Part shown: piece by piece, positions 25,424 to 37,100 of the stretch
Layout of the letters: each line of letters opens with the position of its first letter
Numbering within the stretch: position 1 is the stretch's first letter
Assembly (NCBI GenBank): GCA_043777375.1
Contig: JAYWHX010000136.1
Location: 45,184-109,183, forward strand
From: TH-plancto1 sp043777375
GTDB lineage: Bacteria; Planctomycetota; Planctomycetia; Planctomycetales; Planctomycetaceae
Reading direction: 5' to 3'
Length of the DNA: 64,000 nt
Translations under genes and position numbers: made by a program
Notes under the pieces: model-generated
What the model was told of the DNA's origin: nothing
Seen by the model: the letters and a program-made list of their open reading frames with translations, nothing else
Databases searched by the model: none

Positions 25424-25993
25424 TCACGCGTCCCTTGCCACTCCCAAAGAATCGGCCACGCGGTTGATGTAGTTAAACCAGGAGGCAATCAACGTGATTT
25501 GCAATATGCCCTGGTCGTCGAAGCCCGCCTCGCGGAGGGCCTGGATGTCGGATTGCTGGACCGATGTCGCATCACGGGTGATCTTCTCCGCATGCTGACA
25601 CATCAGCTGATCGGCGGGGGAGAGGCTGCTCAGGTCGCTCTTTTCGATCGAGGCGACGAGGGCCTCATCCCCGGTGGCCCGTCTCAGAAACTCGCGGTGC
25701 GAGACGCTGCAATACTTCGTGCAGTTGCCCTGCGAAACGACCGTCGCAATCAGCTCGTGCTGCCGCCGGGTCAGTGGCAACGACGGACTCATCAACGCCC
25801 CGAACGTCGCAAACGCATGGTGCAAGGCATCCGGGATCAAGCTGTGAGTGGCGACGATGCCATCAGCTTCCCCACTCGGCAAACCGGGCACTTCGGCGTT
25901 GTACTCCGGGGGATACCAGGCATGCTGGGCCGCCAGAGCCTCCCGATACTCGGGGCCAGCTTCCGATTTGGGGATGGTGCGAATCCAGGTCAT
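25424..25993 (-). CDS. AhpD-like/carboxymuconolactone decarboxylase family protein
   Basis: The 189-residue all-helical protein of the AhpD/CMD superfamily, in the peroxidase-related group, probably acts in peroxide or disulfide chemistry. The signature segment reads HELIATVVSQGNCTKYCSV followed by SHREFLRRA. It has the conserved Cys pair and the nearby His. In most relatives the cysteines are CxxC; here the spacing is C-T-K-Y-C (CxxxC), which is noteworthy. The start ATG at 25993 has only a weak ribosome-binding site. It lies between the transporter and two tiny genes, all on the same strand, but no operon logic is obvious. Confidence 0.85.
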   Translation of the reverse strand: MTWIRTIPKSEAGPEYREALAAQHAWYPPEYNAEVPGLPSGEADGIVATHSLIPDALHHAFATFGALMSPSLPLTRRQHELIATVVSQGNCTKYCSVSHREFLRRATGDEALVASIEKSDLSSLSPADQLMCQHAEKITRDATSVQQSDIQALREAGFDDQGILQITLIASWFNYINRVADSLGVARDA

Positions 25994-26008
25994 GGGGGGC
26001 TTTCGTAT

Positions 26009-26026
26009 CGTGGGCTTTAGCCCACG
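26009..26026. repeat. Palindrome copy 2
   Basis: CGTGGGC-TTTA-GCCCACG repeats the 23675 palindrome without its outermost pair. It lies 16 bases upstream of the AhpD-like start codon. Confidence 0.9.
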
Positions 26027-26048
26027 TTTCTAGGGGACATCCAATCTC

Positions 26049-26068
26049 GCGTGGGCTAAAGCCCACGC
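26049..26068. repeat. Palindrome copy 3, inverted
   Basis: GCGTGGGC-TAAA-GCCCACGC has the loop in reverse complement (TAAA), so copies 2 and 3 form an inverted pair 22 bases apart. Confidence 0.9.
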
Positions 26069-26088
26069 TACGGGTTGGGTCAAAAGTT

Positions 26089-26313
26089 TCAGTTGTGACA
26101 CAGCGAGAGCCGCTCCAAGTACAGAGCATGGAACTGTTCTTCCGGCAAATCCGGAAACCGCTCGCGGAGTCCTTGCCGGAACAAGTCTTTGGTCATCTCC
26201 GACAACTCGAACGCTTTCGCGATCCGCTGTTCAGGCGTCATTCGCCGCAACACTTCGAGGTAGGCGTGGTGATTCGGTCGGGCTTTCTGGTCAACTCTCA
26301 TTTCATCGCTCAT
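26089..26313 (-). CDS. Small helical protein, unknown
   Basis: The 74-residue, highly charged and likely all-helical protein (LRRMTPEQRIAKAFELSEM, TKDLFRQGLRERFPDLPEEQ) ends in LCHN. Short proteins of the shape 'MTPEQR..KAFELSE..K.LF..GLR..FP.L.E.E' recur in planctomycetes, but I know no function. The start codon lies inside the preceding gene (11-base overlap with 26303-26527), suggesting translational coupling to it. Confidence 0.6.
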   Translation of the reverse strand: MSDEMRVDQKARPNHHAYLEVLRRMTPEQRIAKAFELSEMTKDLFRQGLRERFPDLPEEQFHALYLERLSLCHN

Positions 26314-26527
26314 GCCTTCTTTTCATCCTCTTCAGTTGTCCAGAAGCCTTAGCCTTCGAGATGGCGTCATCGGCCTTTTGGATCACGCTTTTGAGTTTCT
26401 GGTACTCCTTGCCATCCAACATCACAAGTACGCCTTTCGTTCGCTTGTCAGTTGGATCGTATCCATAAATCGAAATTCGTCCCGAGCCGTCCCCCTCAAT
26501 ATCAAGGGAAAAAGATGTCGTCCACAT
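26303..26527 (-). CDS. Small beta-rich protein, unknown, possibly 5'-frameshifted
   Basis: The 74-residue protein is beta-rich in its first half (SFSLDIEGDGSGRISIYGYD) with a basic C-terminal helix (KLKSVIQKADDAISKAKAS). ATG 26527 has no ribosome-binding site and an in-frame stop lies just upstream. A different frame upstream begins at 26592 (METWPYSDTDDEEFEIG) with GGAGAGAG before it and runs into this region. The true gene may thus start at 26592 and be broken by a frameshift. It overlaps the next gene by 11 bases. Confidence 0.5.
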   Translation of the reverse strand: MWTTSFSLDIEGDGSGRISIYGYDPTDKRTKGVLVMLDGKEYQKLKSVIQKADDAISKAKASGQLKRMKRRHER

Positions 26528-26681
26528 AGAGACTCAACACAACCAATCTCAAACTCTTCGTCATCCGTATCGCTATATGGCCAAGTCTCCATTGTCTCTC
26601 TCCAATTTGGTGGTCCTCAATGCAACAAAGTAGCACTATGCGAGCCGAGCAAAGCGTCTCCGAAGGTTGTCTTTCGCCACT

Positions 26682-27515
26682 CTACTTCGGCTCACGTTCA
26701 TGGGCCAATACCCCCGTCACCAGTGCCGTCAGCTTCGGCTCAGCGGCGTTGGCCACGGCGATGATCTCGGCCACGTGGGCGGGTTTGAGGGCGTCGGGCA
26801 GGCACATGTCGGTGATCACTGACATCCCCACAGTTCGCAAGCCGCAGTGGACCGCCACGATCACCTCGGGAATGGTCGACATGCCGACGACATCGGCTCC
26901 GATTTGACGCAGGAACCGGTACTCGGCCCGCGTCTCCAGATTCGGCCCAGAGATGGCGACCAAGACTCCCCGGTGACACGCAAAATTCTCCCGCCTCGCG
27001 ATCTCCAGCGCCACCTGCCCCAGCTTCCGATCATACGGCTCGCACATGTCTGGAAATCTCGGCCCCAGCCGGTCGTCGTTGATCCCGATCAGCGGATTGG
27101 CCCCCATCAGGTTGATGTGGTCGTCGATGACCATGATGTCTCCAGTCGCATAGAACGGGTTCATCCCGCCGACGGCGTTCGAGACAATCAACAGCTGGGC
27201 TCCGAGGGCTTTGAAGACCCGGATGGGAAGTGTGACTTGCTTGAGGGGGTAGCCCTCGTACATGTGGCTGCGGCCCTCCATCACCATGACAGGGAGGCCC
27301 TCCAGCATCCCGCAGACGAGTCGGCCTTTGTGGCTGATGGCGGTCGATTTGGGGAAGTGGGGGATGGCCTCGTAGTCGATGCTGGCCTCGACCTCGATCT
27401 TCTGGACGAGAGCCCCTAGGCCGGTCCCCAGAACGATTCCCGCATGGGGGACCCTCCCCCATTGCTGGCGAATGAATTGGCAGGCGTCTTGGATTTTGTC
27501 GTAAAGGTCGAGCAC
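26682..27515 (-). CDS. Purine nucleoside phosphorylase (trimeric class)
   Basis: The 277-residue enzyme splits purine nucleosides with phosphate to base and ribose-1-phosphate in purine salvage. The family motifs are present in order: GIVLGTGLGALV (phosphate), FPKSTAISHKGRLVCG, EGRSHMYEGYPL, LLIVSNAVGGMNP (base-binding), HINLMGANPLIG, AISGPNLETRAEYR and GADVVGMSTIPEVI. GTG at 27515 gives the usual N-terminus (LDLYDKIQDACQFIR) and AGGA lies 8 bases upstream. ATG 27554 and longer in-frame starts are less likely. It faces away from the giant adhesin gene across 596 bases. Confidence 0.93.
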   Translation of the reverse strand: MLDLYDKIQDACQFIRQQWGRVPHAGIVLGTGLGALVQKIEVEASIDYEAIPHFPKSTAISHKGRLVCGMLEGLPVMVMEGRSHMYEGYPLKQVTLPIRVFKALGAQLLIVSNAVGGMNPFYATGDIMVIDDHINLMGANPLIGINDDRLGPRFPDMCEPYDRKLGQVALEIARRENFACHRGVLVAISGPNLETRAEYRFLRQIGADVVGMSTIPEVIVAVHCGLRTVGMSVITDMCLPDALKPAHVAEIIAVANAAEPKLTALVTGVLAHEREPK

Positions 27516-28111
27516 AGCAGGTGTCCTGAAACGTGTCGTGGGAGACGTGACCATACTCCCCCAGAATTGCTCCGACAAGCGGATCGAGGGCGGCGGAACG
27601 GGATCTGACCGGCAGAACCTGCGAGTCAGTACATATTCAAAAAACGAAACGAATGTTATTCCCGCTGTCGCATAATCGTCTGTAAGTGCTTTGCCGAGTA
27701 CGTGTTGTAACATTTCCAATTGATTGAAAGCGATGCTGTACCGAGAGTAACCCGTCTTGACCGTGACAATTCGTCGTCCCTACAAACCGCAAAGGAGTCT
27801 CAAACTCCACCTACCGCGCCTCAACTCTTGAGGCGATTCACGCGACTTCACCGGAAATCTCCGGTCCAACCCGAGATGGGTAGTCCTCACCGGACTCACC
27901 CAACTACACCAAAACTCCAATTCTTTCGTTTCAACCGTCACCGTCAGCATTGTTCGTGTTCAGGTCGGCCCTCACAGGGTCGATATCTGATATGACCGAT
28001 TCTGTCGGCGCATCCGTCACATTCCCTAAAGACATGAGAGCACGTTCAGTGACGATCGGTTTCGCAACTGATCACCCACAAACGTGCCGTCCGACAACAC
28101 TGGGGCGAACG
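27516..28111. other. Divergent region upstream of the giant adhesin
   Basis: These 596 bases hold the leader of the purine nucleoside phosphorylase gene and a long 5' region for the giant adhesin gene. The latter stays open upstream to 27950 in frame, but no start there has a ribosome-binding site. A tentative promoter is at 27757-27786. No other gene is seen. Confidence 0.5.
27757..27786 (+). promoter_or_regulatory. Tentative promoter for the giant adhesin
   Basis: TTGACC (27757-27762) and TACAAA (27781-27786) are 18 bases apart. This would leave about 320 bases of untranslated leader, which is long, so another promoter is possible. Confidence 0.3.
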
Positions 28112-31100
28112 ATGAGCGCATCGAAGGCTTTCGCATTTTCACTGGCACTCCTCCTCGGAGCTGGTGGTCACGCATCCGCACAAGACGCTGTTACCTATGA
28201 CGACCAAGTCGTCTCCGGTGATCAGTCCAGCGGGAGCGTCTCTGGCTCGACACCCATTGGGTCTGCCGGAGGGTACTTCTGGGTCCAGGGGGACTTCGGA
28301 CAACGTCCTGGGATTCAGGGCAACTATGCCAGCTTTGGCTCGTTTGCCCCCATCGACTTCCTCGGGCCGGACCAGCGGTTCTTCGCCGATGTCCAGGCGA
28401 TGGTCAGCGATGATGCGAACATCGGAGCCAGCGGGGGCCTCGGTTTTCGTCAATTGGTGGAACCGTGGGGCAGCATCTTTGGTGTCAACGGATTCTATAC
28501 CTTTGACCAGAGTCAGCGGGGGCTCTCCTATAACCAGGGGGGACTCGGAGCAGAGTGGCTGACCGAATACTTCCAACTGACCGCCAACGCTTACATTCCA
28601 TTTAGCACGCAGCCGAACAACATCGGCTCCGTCATCCAGACGAAGAACTCGATTTTCCTGAACAACAACCTTGCCTTCATCAACATTCAGAATGCCGAGA
28701 CCCAGCTGCGGGGCGGTGACGTCGAAGTCGGCGTCCCGATTCCGGGTATGCAGTGGCTGTCCGTTCACGGCGGAGCTTACTACCTGGATGGTTCAAATGC
28801 AGAGAGCATCAACGGCGTTCGTGGTCGTGTGCAGGCCGATCTGACCAACGTCCTGCTCAACCTGTCGTACGCCGATGATGATCGTTTCGGTGGTCAGGTA
28901 AACTTCGCTGCGACCTACCTGTTCGGTGCTCAGAGCGGGAACTACAACCCCCGCGTCAAATCGCTGTATGACCGGCTGAACGATCGCGTACGCCGCACCT
29001 CGCGCATTGCGACACAAGATGTCGTCATCAATCCTCATGAGCTAGCCATCAATCCCCTGACGGGATTGCCCTGGACCTTCGCGCACTTCGACAACACCGC
29101 AGCTGCGGGCGGCGATGGGTCCAATGAGAACCGGTTCAATTCGCTGGTCGCCTCCAACCCCGCCGATGCCTTGCTGTTTCACCGAGGCACCACGACCCGC
29201 ACCAATGTGCTGACGGGTGCGACGGGCGTGACGCTGAATGATAACCAGCTGGTCTTCGGCGAAGGCTGCCCAACGTTCATCGATGTGTTGAATCGACCAG
29301 GTGTTCCTTGCCCGCTACCCACATGGGACGTTGCGGGGACAAATCCGTTCGTCGGATCCGCAGCTGGAAACGTCTTCACGCTGGCTGACAACAACCGGAT
29401 CGCGGGTTTGAACATTATCGCTCCGACGGGCGGCAATGCGATTGCGGGCAACGGCATTCAGAACTTCACGCTGGAGAAGCTGAATCGCAACGTCGATCCG
29501 ACCATTGCTGGACCAAACGGAACCACGGGCACTGGCGGCGGCATTGTGATCAACAATGCGACGGGGACCGGAATTATTCGGGACTTCGGGTTTAACATCC
29601 CGGGCGCCACGGGTCCCAGCGGAATCGTGATCACGAATTCCAATACTGCACCGCTGAACGTTTCGATCACGGATGGTCGATTCTTAAACGGTGGACAGTT
29701 CGGCATCCAGGTGGCGGCGAACAATGCCCAAGTCACCACCACCATTAACAATGTCAACAACAGCGGCAGCTCCACTGGCTTGCAACTGCAGGCGGCGAAT
29801 GGGGGAGATGTTGTTGCGAATGTGACGAACAGTCAATTTGACGATGCGGTTGGGGCTGTTGTCGGCACCGGCGATGGCATCGCGATGATTGGTAACAATA
29901 GTGATCTCGTGCTGAACGTGACCAACACGACGGCCACGGGAGCCCAGCGCGATGGGTTGCATGTGGATCTCGGAAATGGGGCTCAAGGCACCATCAACGC
30001 CAACACCGTCAATCTCTCGGGCTCGGGCGACGACTCGATCTTCACGAACCTGAACGATTCCAAGTTGAACCTCACTGCCGTCTCAGTCAATGGATCGGGT
30101 GCCGGAGACGATGGTCTCGATTTCCGATTGAGTAATACCTCGGTGCTGAACGCGGCCATCTCGGGGAGCGACCTGTCGAATGCGGTCGGCGACGGAATCA
30201 TCGGAACTCTGGCGGGTGGTTCACAAGCGAATCTGTCTGTGAGCAGTACCTCCATCGCCAACGCGGGAGGAAACGGACTTTTCATCTCGAACAACGGGAC
30301 CTCTCAGTTCGTCGGGGCGTTGACCAACAGCTCGCTCGACTCGGCGAACTTGAATGGAGTCCGGCTCGACACAGCGGGAACTTCCCGGTCCACGCTGGTT
30401 CTCAATAATAGTGATGCCACCAACGCGGGCCTCAATGGGCTGCTCTCGACGGCTGTCGGAAATTCGCGAGCGGATCTCGTTCTCACGGATCAGGGATTCG
30501 ACAACGCAGGTCTCGACGCCATCAATCTGACCGCGACAACTGATTCGCTGATCCTGGTCTCCGGCAATCGAGTATCGGGCGCCAATGCGGGTGACGATGG
30601 CATTCAAATCACTGCCAACGATGGCCGCGTGGGCCTCACGTGGGTCAATACGGGTTCCTTTGCCAGTCCAAATGGCGACGGGATCACCTTCACTGGTACG
30701 AACAACAGCCTCATCGGAATTGACATTGACGGAGCGCCAAGTTCCTTCAATGGGGCTGGTGGAAATGGGGTCATTGGAAGTCTGACCGATTCCAGGGGGA
30801 TGTTGAATCTCACCGACGTGACCTTCCAGAACGCGGCACTCGAAGGGATCGGCATCACCGCTCTGAACTCGACGTTCCAGGGAGCTGTTACGAATGGGTC
30901 GTTCATCAATGCAGGCTCGAATGGAGCGCGCCTGACGCTGAACAACTCGACCGGTATTCTGACCCTCGACAACACCGATTTAACAAACGCCGGTGGAGAC
31001 GGATTGCTGGTCAACGCGACCAACGGGTCTGGCGCACAAGTCAGCCTGCTGAATGGAATCTCGCTCGATAGTGCGGGCGATGACGCCATTGATGTCAATG

Positions 31101-34100
31101 TGACCGATTCCACCGCGCTGGTCTCGGGCAGCCAAGTCTCGGGGAACAACGCCGTCGACGATGCGATCCATCTGAATTCCAGCAACGGACAGATTGGACT
31201 GCTGCTCGCCAGTGCCGGGTCCTTCACATCACCGGGCGGTGATGGCATCGACTTCACAGGAACGAATGCCAGTATTCTGAACATTCAGGTGCAAGGCTTC
31301 CCACTCTCGGACTTTAACAATGCCGGGGGGAATGGAGTCATCGGTGTTCTGAGCGGAGGCTCCAATGCCACCCTCGGACTTGTGAACACGAGTTTCAACA
31401 ATGCAGCACTTGAAGGTCTGGGAGTAACTGCGACTGACTCGATCTTCAATGGGACAGTCTCCAGCGGATCGTTCGTGGATGCCGGTGGCAATGCCGCGCG
31501 GCTGACGCTCAATAACTCGACCGGGAACTTGGTTCTCAGTAGCGTGCTGGCAACCGGTGCCGGTGGCAACGGTGTCGTAGTCAATGCGAACAACAACTCG
31601 ACATCCGCGATCGGTTTGGTCAACGGAGTGACACTCGACAACGCCGCTCTGGATGCCATCAACATCAATGCGAACGCCGGGTCCACCATCACCCTGTTCG
31701 GATCGGGCGTCACGGGGTCCGGGGCTGGTGATGATGGGATCGATGTCACAGCCACGAATTCCTCCGCGGCAGCTGTCGTCTTGAATCCTGGCGGTTCGTT
31801 TGCGAATGCGGGCGGCGATGGAATCGCACTCTTGGCGAACACGAACAGCAACGCCGCCGTCATCGTGAATGGGCCTGGAGCCTCGTTCGATGGGGCTGGA
31901 GTCAACGGAGTCAATTCAACGGTGCTTGGCGGATCACTGGGCACACTGGTCCTGAATGATGTCACTTTGAGAAATGTCGGTAACGACGGCATCCGCGCCA
32001 CAGTCGATGGTGCTGGCAGCCTGCTGAACGGAACCCTGACCAACGTCCGCCTCGACGATGCCACTGGCGACGCCTTTGATCTGTTCGCGTCGAACAACAG
32101 CCGCATCAACATGGTGGGGACGGGTGTCTCGGGCCCGAATGCCGGTGGGGATGCGATCAAGCTTCTCGCCAATACGCTATCCCGGATCGATATGAACCTC
32201 AGTGCGACTGGCTCCTTTGCCAGTGCAGGTGACGATGGCATCGATTTCACTGGAACGGGTGCGAGTCTTGTCAATGTGACCGTCAGTGGGAATCCTTCGT
32301 CGTTCGATGGAGCAGGTGACAACGGCATCATCGGCATCTTGAATGCATCAACGGGCACGCTGAACCTGACGAATGCCACATTCGCCAATGCAGGGACGGA
32401 TGGCTTGCACCTCGACTTGACCAGCTCGACTCTGGGCGGTTCGATCGTTGGCAGCAACTTCTCGAATTCGGGCCAGGATGGTCTGGAGGTTCTGTCGAAC
32501 GCTTCGACGACCACGCTGAACCTGACCAACACGCTCGTCGATAACGTCGGTGTGGATGCAATTCACCTCGAAGCGAACAATGTCTCTCTCCTCGGTATGA
32601 AGTTCACTGGTGGCTCGCTCTTGAATGCGGGCGGAGACATGACCGACATCACCTTCATGGGTGGTTCGGTGGTGAACTTCAATCTCGACCCTGTGGCGAC
32701 CGGAGCAGCGGAGAATGGGCTTCGCTTCACCGGAACGACCGGCGGCGTCCTTAACGCGATTATCAGTGATTCGCCGATGTCGGTGCCTGGTGGTCCAGTC
32801 GGCCAAAATGGAATACTGGGAAGCCTTAACGCCGCAACGGCGAACGTTCGGCTAGTCAACAGCGATATCGCTAATGCCACGCTGGATGGCATTAACGTCA
32901 ACGCAACAAACGGCAGCGTATTCAACGCAACGCTCACCAACAGCCAGGTCTCGAATGCGGGTGGCGATGGCCTCGATCTGACTTTGGTCAATTCGCGATC
33001 CAGCGTGACATTTGATAACAGTGATCTCGACAACGCCGGGGGAGATGCAATTCGTGTCGATGGCACGGTTTCAATCTTCAATCTAAATCTCTCCAACGGA
33101 ATCAACCTCGACAACGCGGGTGGAGACGCGATGGAGTTCATCGCCAGCAACTCCTCGTTCACGCTCAATGGCAACGGAGCGGTGACCGCCAACAACGCGG
33201 GCGGGGACGGCCTGCGGGTGGATGCCTCGGCCGGATCGGTCGTCAACGGGCGCTTCAATGACCTGGACCTCGATGAAGCGACCGACAACGCGTTTGATCT
33301 GCTCGCCAACAATGCGACGGTTAACCTCCAAGGTCGCGGGCTGACCACCGGATTCAGTGCCGGTGACGACGCGATTCGGATGGCCGGATTGAACTCCAGC
33401 CTGACTCTTCAGCTGTTCAATGCCGGGACATTTGCGAATGCGGGCGGAGACGGCGTTGATATCACCGGTGACAACAGCACCGTTGGCTTCCGTTTCAGCG
33501 GAGCATCTCCGGGTGCAGCCAATCTGAGCGGAGCGGATGACAACGGCATCAGCATCGGATTGACCAACAATAGCCTCGGGCAGTTTATCGCTGACGATTT
33601 CCAGATTCAGAATTCGGGTCTGACCGGCATCACCATCGGTTTGAGCAACTCGGACATCGTGAGCTCGTCGTTTACGAACGGACAGGTGGATAACAATGGT
33701 TCCGACAATGTGGCCGGGAACCGTAATGGCCTTCGAATCGTCGCTGACAATGGATCGAACATCGGGACTCGCGCTGGTCAGGTGCCCGGGTTGGTCTTCG
33801 ATGGCGTCTCGTTCCAGAACGATTCCTCCAACCCACGTCCACAACAGCACGGGATCGAAGCTTCGGTCGATGGGAACAGCTTCATGGGGCTGACCGTTCG
33901 AGGGGCCAACATCGTCCGCAATGATGGCGATGCTGTACTTCTGAACGTGAATCAGGATGCTTCGCTGAACGACTCGTCGCTAGCTGTCCTGAACTTCACA
34001 AGAGCCATTGTCAACAACAACTGGGGTGACGGTTTCCATGTGACTGCCACCAATGGAATCGATGATGTGGTGCCACCGCAGTTGAGCGGTGCAATCATCA

Positions 34101-37100
34101 ACTTCTTCGATGGACAGATCAACCGGAACGGCGATTTCATCAACGCTCCGGCGACAGGTGTGATTGGTAACGGCATCGGTGACGGAATCGACGCCACAGC
34201 CAATGGTGATAACTCGGTGGCCGGTAATACCCAAATCACCTTCAATCTGAACGACGCGGATATCCTCGGCAACGAAGAACAAGCTCTCCGGTCTTCGATC
34301 ACCAACGGGGGATCAGTCAACTTCAACCTCGTCGGTGGCTCGATCGACGGAACGATCGAAGTTCCCTGTGCCGATGGGCCACTCGCCTACGTCGAGTTCA
34401 CACTCAACGGCACCAGTGTCGCCAGCTCGTCCCAGCTGGTGCTGTGTGCCAAGAATAACGGCACGCTGATTGCCAATGTGGGCAATGTGGACTTCAGCAA
34501 CAACGACGGCCAGGGCATCATTATGCTCGCCGAATCCGGCGGTGACATCACCGCCAACCTGTTCCATCTGGATGTCAGGAACAATGGGAACAACATCGCC
34601 AGTCCGATTCCTGCCAGTGTGAATCCACCGATTACAACAGTGACCGGAGCGATTCAAGGAGTGGTGGATGGGGCTGGATCGACGATCAACCTGACCGGTG
34701 ACGAACTGGTTGTGGTGAACAACCGGCAGGCGGGTCTCGACCTGACGGTCTCAAACGGGGGAGATCTGAATGCCACGATCACGAACAGCAACTTCTCGAA
34801 CAACGGCCTCTCGGGCGTGTTTGATGGAATGCTGATTAATGCGAGCGGTGCCGGATCGACAGCAACAGTGAGCCTGGGCGGAGCGAGTGGCGTCAAGGCC
34901 GATAACGCCACAGATGACGGACTCGACTTCCGCTCGACAGGTGGTGCGACCTTTGACCTGACGATGTCCCGTGTCTCCGCCATGAGTGCCGGTGCCGACG
35001 GACTTTCGTTCCTGGTCGATGGGGGAACTGGCAGCTTAAACTCCAGCCTCCTCGATGTGGATGACGCCGATGGACGCGCAATCAACCTGATTGTCGACAA
35101 TGCCGGATCTTTGAATGTCACGGCACTGAATAACGTCGCAGGTCGCAATGCCGGGCTGGAAGGTTTAAACCTCGATGTCTTGAATGGCTCGACGCTGAAC
35201 AACTTCAACAGTGAGACTCTGAACTTCTCCAACTCCGGTCGGATTAATCCAGCTGTCAATGGCATTGATATTCTCGTCAACAACGGCAGCATCACTCCGG
35301 TCATCGTGCTGAACGATGTCAATGCGGACAACGCCGGGGGCAACGGACTGCTGGTGACCGCCAACGACGGCACTGTCACTTTGCCAGGAGTCACGATTCT
35401 CGGTGGTAGCTTTGTGGCGGCAGGCAACAACGGCGTAGAAATTAACGTCGGCAACCAAGCCGTCCCGACGACACTCCAGTTGACGGATGTGAATGCCAAT
35501 AATGCTGGTAACTATGGCATCCTGTTGAACGTCAACAGTGCGACCGGCGGTCAGAGCGATATCGTTCTGAATCACGTGACTGCGAACAACGCCGTGGGGG
35601 ACGATGGACTGGAAATCAATGTCACCGGACTTGGTGCAACTGATTCCACTCAAGTGGTCATCTCGAATGGCTCCTCCTTCAATAATGCGGGCAACGAAGG
35701 CATCGACATCAATCTGAGTGGAGCTGACGGCTCCTTTGCAGAGATGATCTTCAGTGCAGTCTCTGCCAACGATGCCACCAACGACGGCATCAATATTAGG
35801 CCGACCGGTGGACTGGATCTGTTTGTCGGTGGGTTCCTGAACGTCAACGCGACCGGTGCCGGTGGTGATGGTCTGGATGTTCAAGCCGGTGGTGCCAGCA
35901 GCCTACGTTTGTTCAACGGGAATACAGTCAACGTGAGTGGTGCTGGCGGAGACGGAGTGGTGATGAGCAACATCGCCCCCACCTCCGGGCCCACATCCAT
36001 CACTCTCAATGGCCTGAACGCCAGCACCGCGGGTGGCCATGCCGTGGATATCAATCTGAGCGCGGTTCCAGGGGATAGCACGATCAGCCTCTCCAACGTG
36101 AATGCAACCGGAGCCCTGGGTGGTGACGCGATCGACCTGCGAGCCCGCATGACGAACGCCGGTGACTCGACCGCGATTGTTCTCAACACAGTCGATGTCA
36201 GCAACTCCGCTGGAGATGGACTCAATGTTCGACTGCTCGGAAACACCGTGCTGGGCAATACAACATCCACGATCGCCCTGAACGGCCTGACCTCGACTGG
36301 CTCGATTCGAGACGGGATCGATATCGGTCTGGACGATGCGGTCACAACCACGGTGACTCAGTTCAACAATGTCATCGCTCGCAGCAACCGTGAAAATGGA
36401 ATGCAGATCGATGTCGAGGGTAGCTCGGTCCTGACGCAGTTCACTGCTGACGGCGTCAACCTGTCGGACAACGCGATCAGTGGAATCGGGTTTGATGGCC
36501 TGGATGTGCAGGTCCACGATGCGGGTTCTGCGGCAGCGTTTAACCTCTCCAATCTCACCATCGACAACAGTGGCGGTCGGGGTATCGACCTGGATGTCTA
36601 CGACAGCGGAACGCTGACCTTCAACGTCACGACCGCTTCCGTGGCCAACAGTGGCATCGGCGGGATCGATGTGAACGTCGGGATGATCGACGAGAACCAC
36701 AATGCGGTTCCGACAGCTGCCGGTCCAGGTACGTTTAACTCGAACCTGACCGATGTCACTGTCGTCAACAGCGGTGTCACTCCCCTCAACTTTGCGGACG
36801 GGGTGAATATCGATGTGGACGGAGCGGGTTCGGTCGCCAATGTGACCCTCGATCACGTGCTCTCCAATAACAACGACCAGGACGGCTTCGACATTAATGT
36901 CGATAACGGGGCCAACGGAACGTTCGTAGTGAACAACGCCACGACCGGCAACACGAACGCCGGCACCGGCTTCGAGTTCACAGCTGACGGAGCAGCGACG
37001 ATTGTCTCGCTGACTTCAGCGGGTGGAGCCCTGGGTGATAACACCTTCAACAACAACTTCGGAGACGCGCTGACGCCGTTGGATGGCCCTGGTGTGTCGG

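Noticed and set aside
30186..31080. RTX-type calcium-binding nonapeptide repeats
   Set aside because: The period is about 27, not 9, and the required G-G-x-G-x-D-x-U order is not kept consistently.
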